DNA from: Hyphomicrobiaceae bacterium
GTDB taxonomy: Bacteria > Pseudomonadota > Alphaproteobacteria > Rhizobiales > Hyphomicrobiaceae
NCBI GenBank assembly: GCA_041397645.1
Contig: JAWKWE010000004.1
Location: forward strand, 806,001-870,000
Reading direction: 5' to 3'
Length of the DNA: 64,000 nucleotides
Of this stretch, positions 25,556 to 34,854 are shown in pieces (position 1 is the stretch's first letter; the number at the start of each line of letters is the position of its first letter). The translations under genes were made by a program, and so were the position numbers. The notes beneath the pieces were generated by a model. That model searched no databases. It saw only the letters and a program-made list of their open reading frames with translations, and was not told the origin of the DNA.

Positions 25556-28500
25556 TGCGGCGATTAGCTAAAATTCTACTCCTGTCTGCGGCGTTGTTCA
25601 TCGCTGTTGTCGGGGCGGTTTTGTCCACGCACTTCGGTCAATCTGCTTTGTTGCGCGTTGCCTCGGCAATGGCGAGCAGCGAACAATCCCGCATTCGAAT
25701 CGGGCCGATGCAAGGTTCCCTTTTCGGTGACGGATCAATTGGCGACATCAGCATATCCGACCGGCAGGGCGTATGGCTGAAGGCACGCAATATCGCCTTT
25801 TCGTGGAGGCCATCAGCGCTTCTAACAGGGCGCCTCTCCGTCCCTCACTTGCGCGTCGAAAACATCGCCATATTGCGCCAACCAGAGGCCGATGCGGAGC
25901 AGCACAAGTCTGCCAACAGTTCCGGCTTCGTCTTGCCGGTGAAGGTCGCAATTGGCGATCTGGATGTAAGCGCGATTGATCTCTCGCAGGAGGTCCTTGG
26001 CGAGCGCGCGCAGCTTCGGCTCAATGGCCGAGCCAACCTCAACAGCTTGAGCGAAGCGAGCACCGCCGAGCTGGAGTTGGTACGCATCGACGCACACCAG
26101 GCGACATTGCGTACAAACCTCGTCTACCAACCTGCCGAGCGCTCCCTGGAATTGGCCATCGATGGAAGCGAAGCCGAAGGTGGCATGATCTCCCGATTGC
26201 TCGAACTCCCAGACCGGCCTGCGCTGTCCGTTCAGTTGCACGGGCACGGTCAGTTGGACGCCTGGAAAGCTGATCTCTCTGCTTCTGCAGCCGGCAATAC
26301 TTTCCTGGCTGGCATCGTCCGTCTCGATGCCGAGGGAGAAAATTCGCATCATCTATCGGCGCGGTTGGCTGGCTATATCCAAAAGCTAGTCCCGCACGGC
26401 ATCGCTGATCTCGCCGGAGGCAAAACACAGTTGGATCTTACCGCTGATGTTTTAGGACTCACCGTTAGCACATCGCGCTTAGTCAAAAATCTGCATCTTG
26501 AGATTAGCAACGACGCACTGCGCTTGGCAGCAACAGGCGGTGTCGATCTCAACAATGGTATCGTCCATGGCCAGATCGAAGGACATGCTGGCCGCAAAGA
26601 CGGAACGCCGGTCCAGCTTTTTGGCGGAGAGGGAGCAAGCATCGCGCTTCGCAGCGCTACATTTGAAGTCGCAGCGCCCGATAAGAACGAACGTCGGGAA
26701 ATCAAAGCATCTGCGCAGATCACCGGTCTGGCGCTGGAGCAAATCTCGGCCAGCAAGCTGGCGCTCGCCGTCCGCGCCGTGCAGCCGCAGCCGGTTGGAC
26801 GTAAGCCGCAGGCGCTCGATGACATCAAAGCAACTCTGATCGTCGCAGGCATCGACCAGACAACAGCGGGCGGCGCAGCTCTCGGCCCAGAAGCGCGCGC
26901 GGCGTTTGCAGGCAGCTACGATGGTCAGCGACTGACCATCAGCGCATTTGAGATCGACGCTCAGAATGCAAACGCAAATGCATCAGGAACGATCGAGGGC
27001 AATCACGCAAAGGGAATGGTGCGACTTCGCCTCGCCGACCTTGCGCGCTATTCGCAACTTGTTGGAAAGCCGCTCAAGGGCCGTGCGCAGGCCGAGATTC
27101 ATGGCGATGGCGACCTAAGCGAAAACACAGGGAGCGTCACCCTTGTTGCCACGAGTGATGGCGTCGGCATGGGAAATGCCACCGTCGATGGACTGCTCGC
27201 GCCCTCGACAAGTTACGAAGCTCATATCGAACGAACGCCCAATGGCACCGTCACGGTTCGAAACGCATCGGTATCGAATCCGCTGTTTGGCGCGCAATTG
27301 AACGGCAACCGGGCGGCCGAAGCAACGGCGCTGTCAGCCGAAGTGACCCTCTCCGCTCTTTCCTCCGTCAGCCCGACACTTTCCGGCTCTGCGAAACTCA
27401 CATTTGATGTGCACGGACCGCACGACAATCTCGACAGTAGAATTGCGCTTTCAGGCAACGCCGTCACATTGAACGGCAAGCCTCTAAAAGAACCGAAACT
27501 GAAATTCTCTGGTCGCGGTCCGATCTCAAAACATGCGGGAACGCTGACCTTCGGCACCAAAATCGCGAGTGAAATTCTAGCCGGTCATTCGGATATCGTT
27601 CTGTCGGACACCGGCGCAACAACACTCGACAATCTTGCGATCGATCTCGCCGGCTTGAGGATCAACGGTCATCTTGGCTTCAGAGATCAAAGCCTTCCCA
27701 CGGGGCTGATCGAAATCGGTGCGCCCGAACTTGCACGCCTCGGACGCGCCACCGGCTTTCGGATGACCGGACGGATCAAGGGCAGCGTCAAGCTTGAAGA
27801 CAGCGTTGCCGACTTGAACTTGAGCGGCGATGGAATCAATGTGGCCGGAGCGGGCATCGACGGACTGCGTCTAACCGGAAAAGTCTCCAACTACGTTTCC
27901 GCCCCCCTCGGCACGGTCGACCTAAATGCCAAGCGGATTGCGCAAGGCGCGAACGTGGTTCGTGAGCTGTCGTCCACCGTGCGCTTCAACTCCGGCAGCA
28001 CGACCTTTGCATCGAACGGTCAGCTCGACGGAGCCAACTTTGCACTCTCCGGCGACATAACAAACGAGGGCGGCCCCCGCCAGATCGAAATCAAATCGGC
28101 GACTTACGCGGGAAAGGGCGATGTTCCCGACATCCGCTTGCCAGCGCCTGCAAAGATCACGGTCAGCAACGGCCAAGTCTCAAGCAAAGGGATTCAGCTC
28201 CAGATTGGAACGGGGACCTTCCGCGCTGACGGCGTAGCCGCCGCAGAGGCGCTGGATATGCGTCTCAACCTGAAAAATATTCCTGCATCCGTTGCCGGTG
28301 TGGTCTGGCCAGAATTGGGGCTGATAGGCGTGATCAACGGTAGCGCAACGATCAAAGGCAAAGCATCGGATCCACGGGTCGACGCAAAAATAGCGGCGGC
28401 CGGTGTATCTGTGGCAAACATGCGCGCGCAGGAACTGCCAGCCATCGACGTCTCCACCGACGTGAGCATGGCCGATGGCAGAGCCAATCTAAAGATGCGA

Positions 28501-29862
28501 GCAACCACGCGCGGCGGCTTCGATCTCACAGCAGACGCAGCTGTCCGCACGATAGCGGGTGGCGATATTACCGCCTCGGCGCAAGGCAGCGTGCCGCTCG
28601 CAATGGCCAATGTTTTTATTGCCGATCGAGCGGCTCACGCCGATGGCAAAGCGGCAGTAATGGCAAAGGTAACGGGAACAATTTCCGATCCCAAGATAGA
28701 CGGAAAGATTACGATACGCGACGGACGCGCCAGCGACCCTGCAACCGGATTGCAACTCTCTGGTATCGAGCTGGACGCTGCTTTCACGCGCGACAAGTTC
28801 ACCGTGCAACGGCTCAACGCCATCAGCCAGAAAGGCGGCAGCTTGACGTTATCAGGCACCGCTTCGCTTCCTTCTGGCACCGCTGCAAACTTGGATGTTT
28901 CCTTGAAGCTTTCCGGCTTCCGCTTCGGCAATCAGGATCCGGTGGCCGGAGAAATCGATGGCGATATCAAGATTGCCGGTCCACTAGCTTCGCCTGCCGC
29001 ACGGGGTCAGCTGCTGATCAAGCGTATGGACATCACCGTGCCGAACCAGCTGCCAATGTCCGTGCAATCTCTCGACATCCGACACGTCAACGCACCGCCG
29101 CAGTTCAAATCCGACAAGACTGATCAAGAGCTCGGCAATGATGCCCATGCTCCCGCCATGACGGTTTCCCTGGATCTGGATGTGACGGCGAACGATCGCA
29201 TCTTTGTGCGTGGCCGCGGTGTCGATGCCCAGCTCGGCGGAGCAGTCAGAATCGCCGGTACGGCAGACAAGCCATATACGGACGGCAAATTCTCGATGTC
29301 GCGCGGGCGCCTCTCGATCATCGGCCGCCAACTCGATTTCAGCCGCGGCAACATTTTGTTCTCCGGCAGTCCAGAGCCTTCGCTCGACATGGAAGCGACG
29401 GTCGATGCAGATGGAACCACCATTACGGTAAAAGTTACCGGACCCGCGTCAAAGCCGAAGTTCAAATTCTCGTCCTCCCCGGAACTCCCCGAGGACGAGA
29501 TTGTCTCGCTCTTGTTGTTCAACAAGAAGCTCGCGAAACTGTCCCCGTCGCAACTCGTTCAGCTGGCCAATGAGATCGATAAGATCGGTGGTCTATCGAG
29601 TGGACCTGGCACGCTCGACAAGATGAAGAGTGCGCTCGGCATCGACGTCCTCGACGTCACGACCGACGAGAAAGGCAAGACGCAGGCCACAGCCGGCAGT
29701 TACGTCAGTGACGACACCTATGTCGGCGTCAGGCAAGGAACGGATCTCGGCAAGACCCGTATCATCATAGATCACAATCTTACCAAGCATCTAAAGGCGC
29801 GCGGCGAGGTCGGCACGGCCGGAGACAGCAAGTTGGGCGTCGGGTTTGAGTTCGACTATTGA
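25555..29862 (+). CDS. tamB: Translocation and assembly module inner-membrane component TamB
   Basis: A 1435-aa AsmA-like bridge protein anchored in the inner membrane and spanning the periplasm to TamA. Residues 5-27 are a signal anchor (ILLLSAALFIAVVGAVLSTHF). The rest is a long repetitive beta-rich region of short amphipathic strands (for example GQLDAWKADLSASAAG, DNLAIDLAGLRINGHLGF) forming the hydrophobic groove expected to carry lipids. The C-terminal TamB (DUF490) domain, about residues 1080-1435, contains PELPEDEIVSLLLFNKKL and ends in the outer-membrane-like strand GVGFEFDY. The length is normal for alphaproteobacteria. ATG 25555 overlaps the tamA stop, so the pair is translationally coupled. 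Confidence 0.95.
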   Translation: MRRLAKILLLSAALFIAVVGAVLSTHFGQSALLRVASAMASSEQSRIRIGPMQGSLFGDGSIGDISISDRQGVWLKARNIAFSWRPSALLTGRLSVPHLRVENIAILRQPEADAEQHKSANSSGFVLPVKVAIGDLDVSAIDLSQEVLGERAQLRLNGRANLNSLSEASTAELELVRIDAHQATLRTNLVYQPAERSLELAIDGSEAEGGMISRLLELPDRPALSVQLHGHGQLDAWKADLSASAAGNTFLAGIVRLDAEGENSHHLSARLAGYIQKLVPHGIADLAGGKTQLDLTADVLGLTVSTSRLVKNLHLEISNDALRLAATGGVDLNNGIVHGQIEGHAGRKDGTPVQLFGGEGASIALRSATFEVAAPDKNERREIKASAQITGLALEQISASKLALAVRAVQPQPVGRKPQALDDIKATLIVAGIDQTTAGGAALGPEARAAFAGSYDGQRLTISAFEIDAQNANANASGTIEGNHAKGMVRLRLADLARYSQLVGKPLKGRAQAEIHGDGDLSENTGSVTLVATSDGVGMGNATVDGLLAPSTSYEAHIERTPNGTVTVRNASVSNPLFGAQLNGNRAAEATALSAEVTLSALSSVSPTLSGSAKLTFDVHGPHDNLDSRIALSGNAVTLNGKPLKEPKLKFSGRGPISKHAGTLTFGTKIASEILAGHSDIVLSDTGATTLDNLAIDLAGLRINGHLGFRDQSLPTGLIEIGAPELARLGRATGFRMTGRIKGSVKLEDSVADLNLSGDGINVAGAGIDGLRLTGKVSNYVSAPLGTVDLNAKRIAQGANVVRELSSTVRFNSGSTTFASNGQLDGANFALSGDITNEGGPRQIEIKSATYAGKGDVPDIRLPAPAKITVSNGQVSSKGIQLQIGTGTFRADGVAAAEALDMRLNLKNIPASVAGVVWPELGLIGVINGSATIKGKASDPRVDAKIAAAGVSVANMRAQELPAIDVSTDVSMADGRANLKMRATTRGGFDLTADAAVRTIAGGDITASAQGSVPLAMANVFIADRAAHADGKAAVMAKVTGTISDPKIDGKITIRDGRASDPATGLQLSGIELDAAFTRDKFTVQRLNAISQKGGSLTLSGTASLPSGTAANLDVSLKLSGFRFGNQDPVAGEIDGDIKIAGPLASPAARGQLLIKRMDITVPNQLPMSVQSLDIRHVNAPPQFKSDKTDQELGNDAHAPAMTVSLDLDVTANDRIFVRGRGVDAQLGGAVRIAGTADKPYTDGKFSMSRGRLSIIGRQLDFSRGNILFSGSPEPSLDMEATVDADGTTITVKVTGPASKPKFKFSSSPELPEDEIVSLLLFNKKLAKLSPSQLVQLANEIDKIGGLSSGPGTLDKMKSALGIDVLDVTTDEKGKTQATAGSYVSDDTYVGVRQGTDLGKTRIIIDHNLTKHLKARGEVGTAGDSKLGVGFEFDY

Positions 29863-29905
29863 AGGCTCAAATCCAACGACCGCCCACGCCACAGTTGCGC
29901 AAAGC

Positions 29906-30466
29906 CTACTGCTTCATCATCTTAACGTCGTCGGCGTCTATCGTGTATCCGGTATCGGCCAAGCCGGTGAACGCCGGCTCGGTCTTGAGCACGCCGGTGA
30001 CGGTCACCGGATCGAACGAACCGGTGACCTCGAAGCCGTCTGCGGCTTTGACGTAGATAATCTGATTGGCGGGCGGCGGCGGGACGTGGATGCAAGCGCC
30101 GACGAAGGGCACGAGCAGAAACTCTTTGATCTTGGTGGACTCGAAATCGAGCGGTACGACATAGCCACCGATCTGCACCCTCTTGCCGTTGAATGCGGTG
30201 ACGACCTCAGGGGCTCGGTCAGATCCGGGCTGACGGCGTTTCATCGACATGAATTTGCCTTCCGGCATCGGCGGCGGTGGTGGCTGGCCGTCTTCGCTTT
30301 TCGTTGTGCCTGCAAAAAAGGTTCTGTTCGGCTGTACCGCAGGAAGGTTCTTTGGCACCAGTTGCGCCCATTGGATGACCTCAGGCCCATCGGCGGCGCA
30401 GACGCCTTTCCCCGGCACGAGCGCCGAAAGAACGAGAAAAGCCAAAGCAGCAGTCTTACGTGTCAT
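29906..30466 (-). CDS. DUF3299 family periplasmic protein (ZrgD-like)
   Basis: A 186-aa exported protein from ATG 30466 (MTRKTAALAF), with GAGG about 10 bases upstream; a TTG at 30475 is unlikely. The signal peptide ends near VPGKGVCAA. The DUF3299 core is clear: VQIGGYVVPLDFE, IKEFLLVPFVGACIHVPPPP, NQIIYVKAADGF and VTGVLKTEP. It is preceded by a Pro-rich patch (GQPPPPPMPEG). It is the last gene of a minus-strand operon with a MacB-type permease, an ATPase and ZrgA, 12 bp behind the permease. DUF3299 proteins accompany ZrgA-type zinc uptake genes in Vibrio, as I recall; the family's molecular role is not known to me. Confidence 0.85.
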   Translation of the reverse strand: MTRKTAALAFLVLSALVPGKGVCAADGPEVIQWAQLVPKNLPAVQPNRTFFAGTTKSEDGQPPPPPMPEGKFMSMKRRQPGSDRAPEVVTAFNGKRVQIGGYVVPLDFESTKIKEFLLVPFVGACIHVPPPPANQIIYVKAADGFEVTGSFDPVTVTGVLKTEPAFTGLADTGYTIDADDVKMMKQ

Positions 30467-30478
30467 GGTTTTCAAGCC

Positions 30479-31738
30479 TCACGTTCGAATGGTCATGCCG
30501 TCGGCAACCGACAGACGATAGGCGCGTAGGGCCGGAACTAGCCCTGCGAGAATTCCTGCAAGAACAATGGCACCGAGCATCAGCCACTCGCGAGATGTGG
30601 GACGATCAATACCGATCTGAAGTCCATACAAGCGGTCAATGACGGGTTGAAGCAAATATAGCGATGCATACAGCAGGAGAACGCCGAGGATCACACCCGT
30701 GACGGTCAGCACGGCAGCTTCGGTCGTGAGCATGCCAAGTATGGTGGCAGGTCGGGCACCAACAGAGCGCAAGATGGCCATCTCGCGACGCCGCTCATTC
30801 AAGGTCGTGAGAATGGACGTCACCATGCCGAGAAGCGCGGTCGCAACCACAATCACTGAAACGGCTGAAAGCGCGGTCTCCGCCGTACCGACAAGACCCC
30901 ATAACTCTTGCAATGCAGCTCCTGGGATGATGGCTGAAAGCGGCTCCTCCGGGTAGTTGTTGATCTGCCGTTGCAGTTTGAACGTCGCGAGCTTCGACTT
31001 GAGCCCGAGCATCGCCGCCGTGATCGCCTTAGGCGAAAGATCTTTGTGGCGCGCTTCCTCAGCCGATACGGTCTGCCCTTGGGCGGGAATCCCGTTTTGC
31101 CAGTCGACGTGAATTGCTTCGATGGCTTCGAGGCTCACGTGCAGCGTTCGGTCAACGGGCGTGCCGGTTCTCGCCAAGATGCCGGAAACGACGAACGGCT
31201 TGTCGGCGTGCTCGATGAACGAAACCGAACCCATCCCGTGCGCGATGATCACCTTGCTGCCGACCTTATAGCCAAGTTTCTCCGCAACGTCCGCGCCAAG
31301 CACCACGTCGTAAAGGTCTTCGAACGGCCTGCCGGCTGCAAAAGATAGCATTTGGCCATGGCGGTATTTGTAGTGCTTGAAATATTCAGCCGTGGTCCCG
31401 AGCACGCGGAACCCCTTGTGACTGTCACCAAGCGACAGCGGAACCGCCCAATCAACCTCGGGGTTCGACGTAATGTCGGAATAGCTTTTCCAGGTGATGT
31501 TGTTGGTCGCGTTTCCGATGCGAAACACTGAATATAGAAGGAGCTGGATCGCGCCTGTTCTGGCGCCTACAACGAGGTCTGTGCCTGAAATGGTGTCAGC
31601 AAAACTTTGGCGGGCGCCGGTGCGTACTTTCTCGACGCCCAAAAGAAGCATGACGCTAACGGCAATGCCGAGCACGGTCAAAAATGCCGTTAGCGACCGG
31701 TTCCTGAGAGACTGCAGTGCGAGGCGGGAGATGATCAT
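30479..31738 (-). CDS. ABC transporter permease, MacB/FtsX type
   Basis: A 419-aa inner-membrane subunit with type VII ABC topology: one N-terminal helix (residues about 17-36, TAFLTVLGIAVSVMLLLGV), a large periplasmic domain (about 40-285), then three C-terminal helices (ALSAVSVIVVATALLGMV, VLTVTGVILGVLLLYASLYL, LMLGAIVLAGILAGLVPAL). The family block between the helices is present (LNERRREMAILRSVGARP). The start ATG 31738 overlaps the ATPase stop by four bases (ATGA). MacB-like permeases usually power extracytoplasmic processes or export, not import through a channel, so its part in a zinc cluster is interesting. The partner is the ATPase encoded just upstream. Confidence 0.9.
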   Translation of the reverse strand: MIISRLALQSLRNRSLTAFLTVLGIAVSVMLLLGVEKVRTGARQSFADTISGTDLVVGARTGAIQLLLYSVFRIGNATNNITWKSYSDITSNPEVDWAVPLSLGDSHKGFRVLGTTAEYFKHYKYRHGQMLSFAAGRPFEDLYDVVLGADVAEKLGYKVGSKVIIAHGMGSVSFIEHADKPFVVSGILARTGTPVDRTLHVSLEAIEAIHVDWQNGIPAQGQTVSAEEARHKDLSPKAITAAMLGLKSKLATFKLQRQINNYPEEPLSAIIPGAALQELWGLVGTAETALSAVSVIVVATALLGMVTSILTTLNERRREMAILRSVGARPATILGMLTTEAAVLTVTGVILGVLLLYASLYLLQPVIDRLYGLQIGIDRPTSREWLMLGAIVLAGILAGLVPALRAYRLSVADGMTIRT

Positions 31739-32493
31739 GCTGCCCCCTTCGTGCGCTGTGTCGTTGCGATCTCGTCGAGCCGCACGGCGCGGTCGAAACG
31801 AGACGCTAAAGTTTCATCGTGGCTCACCATCAACAATGATGCACCTGCCGCCGCGACTTCGGCAAACAACAGATCGAGGAAGGCAACCTGCGTATTACGA
31901 TCGAGCGCTGAAGTCGGCTCATCGGCAATGATAAGCTCGGGACGGCCGATAAGTGCTCTGGCGCACGCAACGCGCTGCTGCTGGCCAACGCTCAGACTTG
32001 AGGCAGCCGCATGTTCGTAGTCGTCCTCTCTGAGGCCGAGCGCAGCCAGGAGGCGCCGCGCCTCCGCCTCAAGGGTTCCCGACGAGAGAACACGCTGGCG
32101 ACGCTCGGGCGCGAAATGCAACGGCAGAACAACATTGTCGATGACCGAGCCATAAGGCAGCAAATTGAACATCTGGAAAATGATGCCCATGTGTGCCGAC
32201 CGGAAGTGATCGCGCGCAGAATGCGGCAGGCGCGCGATTTCTGTTCCCAGGATCGAGAGATGTCCCGAAGAGGGAACGTTAATGCCAGCAAGCAGACTCA
32301 AGAACGTCGACTTGCCGCTGCCCGATGGGCCGATCAGAAGAAGCTTCTCGCCGCGCTCCATAGTGAACGCGTCGATCTCGATGGTGAAGCCTTTACGTCC
32401 TGGCCATGTGAAGCGAACGGCAGACATAGCGACGATGTCCCGCTCTGCGTCCGTCCGCTTCACCACATCGACAGATGTCGGTTGCTTAAGCAC
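31735..32493 (-). CDS. ABC transporter ATP-binding protein, LolD/MacB-like
   Basis: The 252-aa nucleotide-binding subunit for the adjacent permease. Walker A GPSGSGKST, Q-loop in IIFQMFNLLPYGSV, signature LSVGQQQRVACARAL, Walker B LIIADEPTSALD and the H-loop MVSHDE are all present. The signature has Val in place of the usual Gly (LSVGQ for LSGGQ). The start is uncertain: GTG 32493 lies four bases after the ZrgA stop with GGGAGA upstream; GTG 32511 would overlap that stop, and ATG at MSAVRFTW is a shorter option. The operon order is ZrgA, ATPase, permease, DUF3299. Confidence 0.9.
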   Translation of the reverse strand: MLKQPTSVDVVKRTDAERDIVAMSAVRFTWPGRKGFTIEIDAFTMERGEKLLLIGPSGSGKSTFLSLLAGINVPSSGHLSILGTEIARLPHSARDHFRSAHMGIIFQMFNLLPYGSVIDNVVLPLHFAPERRQRVLSSGTLEAEARRLLAALGLREDDYEHAAASSLSVGQQQRVACARALIGRPELIIADEPTSALDRNTQVAFLDLLFAEVAAAGASLLMVSHDETLASRFDRAVRLDEIATTQRTKGAA

Positions 32494-32497
32494 GGGC

Positions 32498-33073
32498 CTA
32501 CAGTCTCCCACTTAGATCGAGCACAGGCTTTTCGCGTGTCACTTCGTAGGCACCCTGTCTATTGGGCCCGACCACGTTGATCGTGAGAGCTTTGGCACCT
32601 GCAAAAGTCTTGAAGTACTCAAATGTGATCGAATCGAGCTTGTCAGGGCTTGCACACTCGAACGTGTAGGAGGCGTTGTAGTCGTTGTGGCCGCCGTGTT
32701 CCTCGTGCTCATGGTCAGCATCGTGTTCGTCTTTCGATTCCTCATGATGCCCCTCCTCCTCGATCTCGGCCTTGGACTCAATGAGCTTGCATTGAGCGGC
32801 GGGCGTTAGGACAAATTGTTTCTGACCATCCTTGAGATTGGCCATCGCAGCTTTGGCCTGCGCTTCCTCCTGGGGAGAGGTTGGTTTGTGCTCGAAGCCT
32901 GCGATGTCAGCGCCAGGCGCATCAAGCTCCATCGAAACCTTGCTACCTTCAACTGCGATATTGATTGTGCCATGACCGTGAACGTGGGGACCGAGTTGGC
33001 GGTGCTCGGCTTTCGCGGCCATTGGGACGGCGACGAGGAGAAACGCGGTAGCTGAGATCGTTGCGTATTTCAT
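32498..33073 (-). CDS. ZrgA family zinc-binding periplasmic protein (DUF2796)
   Basis: A 191-aa exported protein with signal peptide MKYATISATAFLLVAVPMAAKA. The mature N-terminus has the family block HRQLGPHVHGHGTINIAV, and a His/Asp/Glu-rich loop near residues 105-130 (EEEGHHEESKDEHDADHEHE) is an evident metal-binding stretch; the single QCKLIE and FECAS cysteines could pair. The C-terminal part (YTFECASPDKLDSITFEYFKTFAGAKAL-type sequence) matches DUF2796. In Vibrio cholerae ZrgA is the periplasmic zinc-binding part of a zinc-regulated ABC system. Here it leads an operon with an ATPase, permease and DUF3299 protein, so a zinc-handling role is a well-supported inference. Confidence 0.9.
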   Translation of the reverse strand: MKYATISATAFLLVAVPMAAKAEHRQLGPHVHGHGTINIAVEGSKVSMELDAPGADIAGFEHKPTSPQEEAQAKAAMANLKDGQKQFVLTPAAQCKLIESKAEIEEEGHHEESKDEHDADHEHEEHGGHNDYNASYTFECASPDKLDSITFEYFKTFAGAKALTINVVGPNRQGAYEVTREKPVLDLSGRL

Positions 33074-33205
33074 GGATATTCCCTATCTCGCAAAGCCGGA
33101 TGCAGACATGCAACCTGCGGCTACACGCGTGCGTCTGGCGGAGTGCTGATTTTACGATTGCAGTTTGTGCGGACTGGTGGCTGCGCGCCTTCGTCCGCAA
33201 ACCTT

Positions 33206-33583
33206 CTAGGCCGCAATCGTCAGCGGAGGGCCTCGCGATAAGTAGGGTACGAATCCTGGACTTTCGCTTTTCGGAACTGAAATGCGCGCAACAATGACGA
33301 CAGGTTTGGATTTCGGCAATGGCACCGCGGCTGGCGCCACCATGACGATGCTGCCTGAGACCGCGTGGCTCCAACAGAAATCACAGGCATGATGATCCTG
33401 CTGCGGGCACGGCTTGAGCCCAGACTCACTGACGATCGTTCGGCAGTCGACTGATTTGTGCCATTGGAGCTGAGAAAATTCGTATTCCTGGCCGTGCGTA
33501 TGCTCCGCCCACAGCAGCATCTGCGCCACCATGGCCAAGACCGAAAGCACGGTCAGATCGATGCGGCGCCTCATCAAGCGCAT
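33206..33583 (-). CDS. DUF2946 family small exported protein
   Basis: A 125-aa protein from ATG 33583 (MRLMRRRIDLTVL), with GGGGA about 10 bases upstream; an upstream TTG at 33634 is less likely. One N-terminal hydrophobic segment (LTVLSVLAMVAQMLLWAEHTHG) serves as signal or anchor. The central motif CPQQDHHACDFCWSH contains three Cys and three His and is a likely metal or haem site. The C-terminus YLSRGPPLTIAA carries the RGPP ending typical of DUF2946. It precedes the zrgA-like gene by 132 bp on the same strand. DUF2946 genes are often near metal transport genes, which fits, but the function is unknown. Confidence 0.7.
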   Translation of the reverse strand: MRLMRRRIDLTVLSVLAMVAQMLLWAEHTHGQEYEFSQLQWHKSVDCRTIVSESGLKPCPQQDHHACDFCWSHAVSGSIVMVAPAAVPLPKSKPVVIVARISVPKSESPGFVPYLSRGPPLTIAA

Positions 33584-34021
33584 GCCGAAAGGGTCCCCGA
33601 TTCGAGCGAATAGAATACCCGACTTGCGTCCCAAAAAAGGCCAAGACCGCTTTTCAGTGCAAGGGGGATGCGTGATTGGGCTTTGTTACGCGAGCTCAAG
33701 TTTGCAGACGGTTGCAGATCTCAATTCGAGATTGTCCGGTAAGATCATCGGTGGGCAATCCTTCGCGCGCGTTACGCAAGGGCGCATTCCAGGTCCAAGA
33801 GTTTTCCGTCTGGCCCTTTGGCGCGGAATGATCGGTGCGCACTTCTTCAAGTCTTGCTGAACTGCAAGGATCTCGTCATCGGCCGGTTGGACGCGCGATG
33901 TTTCCTTGTCGTGCAAGTTTCGGGGCGATCTCACCTGCGCAGCGTAATTTGCGCGCTTGGCAACGCCCTGTGCTGAGCCATCCAATGGCTCAAGACATAC
34001 CCACTAAGTCTTTGAAATAAA
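33584..34021. other. Intergenic region between DUF2946 gene and tRNA-Arg
   Basis: About 440 bp. Open frames of 60-110 codons occur on both strands but overlap each other and have neither ribosome sites nor recognisable domains. The promoter for the zinc cluster should be at its left end. I searched for a clear Zur-type dyad by eye and found none. Confidence 0.5.
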
Positions 34022-34098
34022 TGGCGCGCCCGAAAGGATTCGAACCTCTGACCCTCAGATTCGTAGTCTGATGCTCTATCCAGCTGAGCTACGGGCGC
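34022..34098 (-). tRNA. tRNA-Arg (anticodon ACG)
   Basis: The minus strand folds as a complete 77-nt tRNA including an encoded CCA end (34024-34022). The acceptor stem pairs GCGCCCG with CGGGCGC, the D arm is AGCTCAGCTGGATAGAGC, the anticodon stem-loop is CAGAC-TACGAAT-CTG-like with anticodon ACG, and the T loop is TTCGAATC. The ACG anticodon (read as ICG after deamination) decodes CGU/CGC/CGA arginine codons. Confidence 0.96.
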
Positions 34099-34295
34099 TT
34101 TTCTCGTCCGCTTGACGTCCGTTCGGGAAGGAACAGGACCACCAGCCAAGGGGCCGGGCGGCAAGAGCGCTACTCTCTAATCGGTCGCGCCGCTGAGCGC
34201 AACCCCCTTAGCGAGACCACAAATGTGCCCAATCGGCGCATTCGAGGGGTCGCGACCCCTGCCCCGAACCAAGGGCCGAACCTAAAGGCCAGGCT

Positions 34296-34330
34296 AAAAA
34301 TTGCGGCCGAAGGCAAAAGCCCTCGGCCGC
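34296..34330 (-). terminator. Rho-independent terminator after the DUF892 gene
   Basis: On the minus strand, GCGGCCGAGGGC (34330-34319) pairs with GCCTTCGGCCGC (34314-34303) with one mismatch, around a 4-base loop, and is followed by AATTTTTAG. It lies 36 bp after the stop of the gene ending at 34366. Confidence 0.88.
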
Positions 34331-34365
34331 GCCCGTTTTAGCCCGTCCACAAACGCGAATGTGGA

Positions 34366-34854
34366 TTAGGCCGCTTCCTTGTTGAGCTTGGACTCAGCGA
34401 TTTTCGTGAGCTTGTCGTCGGCGCCGTATTCTTCATCGAGGGACTTCTGAAGAAGCTTGACGATGTCCTTGTGGCCAAGAAGGTTGGCCCAAGAAACCAG
34501 CGTCCCGTATCGCGTAATCTCGTAGTGCTCGACCGCCTGAGCAGCAGCAATCATCGCTGCGTCGAGCGTATCTTTATCCTTGATCTCGCTCATCAGCTCT
34601 TCGGCTTCCTTGGTGATGCCTTCGATCGCCGGACACTTCTCTCCCTTCGCCTTTTCGCCGAGCGCTTCAAAAGCTTTGTTCAGTCGCTCGATTTGTCCTT
34701 TAGTCTCCTCAAGATGCGCCTCGAAAAGCTTGCGCAACTTTTCGCTATCCGCTTTTTTGATCATTTTCGGAAGCGCTTTGGTAATGTGGTTTTCAGCGAA
34801 GTAAACGTCCTGAAGCGTATGAAGAAACAGACCCTCGAGGTTGTTGATAGACAT
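34366..34854 (-). CDS. DUF892 ferritin-like protein (YciE/YciF family)
   Basis: A 162-aa four-helix-bundle protein of the YciF-type group, induced by stress in enteric bacteria. ATG 34854 (MSINNLEGLFLHTL) has AAGGA 8 bases upstream. Family blocks are LFLHTLQDVYFAENHITKALPKM at the N-terminus (glutamates here are iron ligands in ferritin-like folds), LEETKGQIERL, AAQAVEHYEITRYGTL and LLQKSLDEEYGADDKL near the end. The di-iron carboxylate/His positions are kept. It forms a single-gene unit with its own terminator. The function is probably oxidative or osmotic stress protection; the reaction is not established. Confidence 0.92.
   Translation of the reverse strand: MSINNLEGLFLHTLQDVYFAENHITKALPKMIKKADSEKLRKLFEAHLEETKGQIERLNKAFEALGEKAKGEKCPAIEGITKEAEELMSEIKDKDTLDAAMIAAAQAVEHYEITRYGTLVSWANLLGHKDIVKLLQKSLDEEYGADDKLTKIAESKLNKEAA

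Noticed and set aside
25554..29862. Possible tandem repeats within tamB suggesting a recent expansion
   Set aside because: The repeated character is the normal short beta-strand periodicity of the AsmA/TamB family; no exact DNA repeats were seen.
33686..33985. 99-codon minus-strand frame downstream of tRNA-Arg
   Set aside because: No ribosome site, unnatural composition and an overlapping plus-strand frame of equal quality; treated as intergenic.
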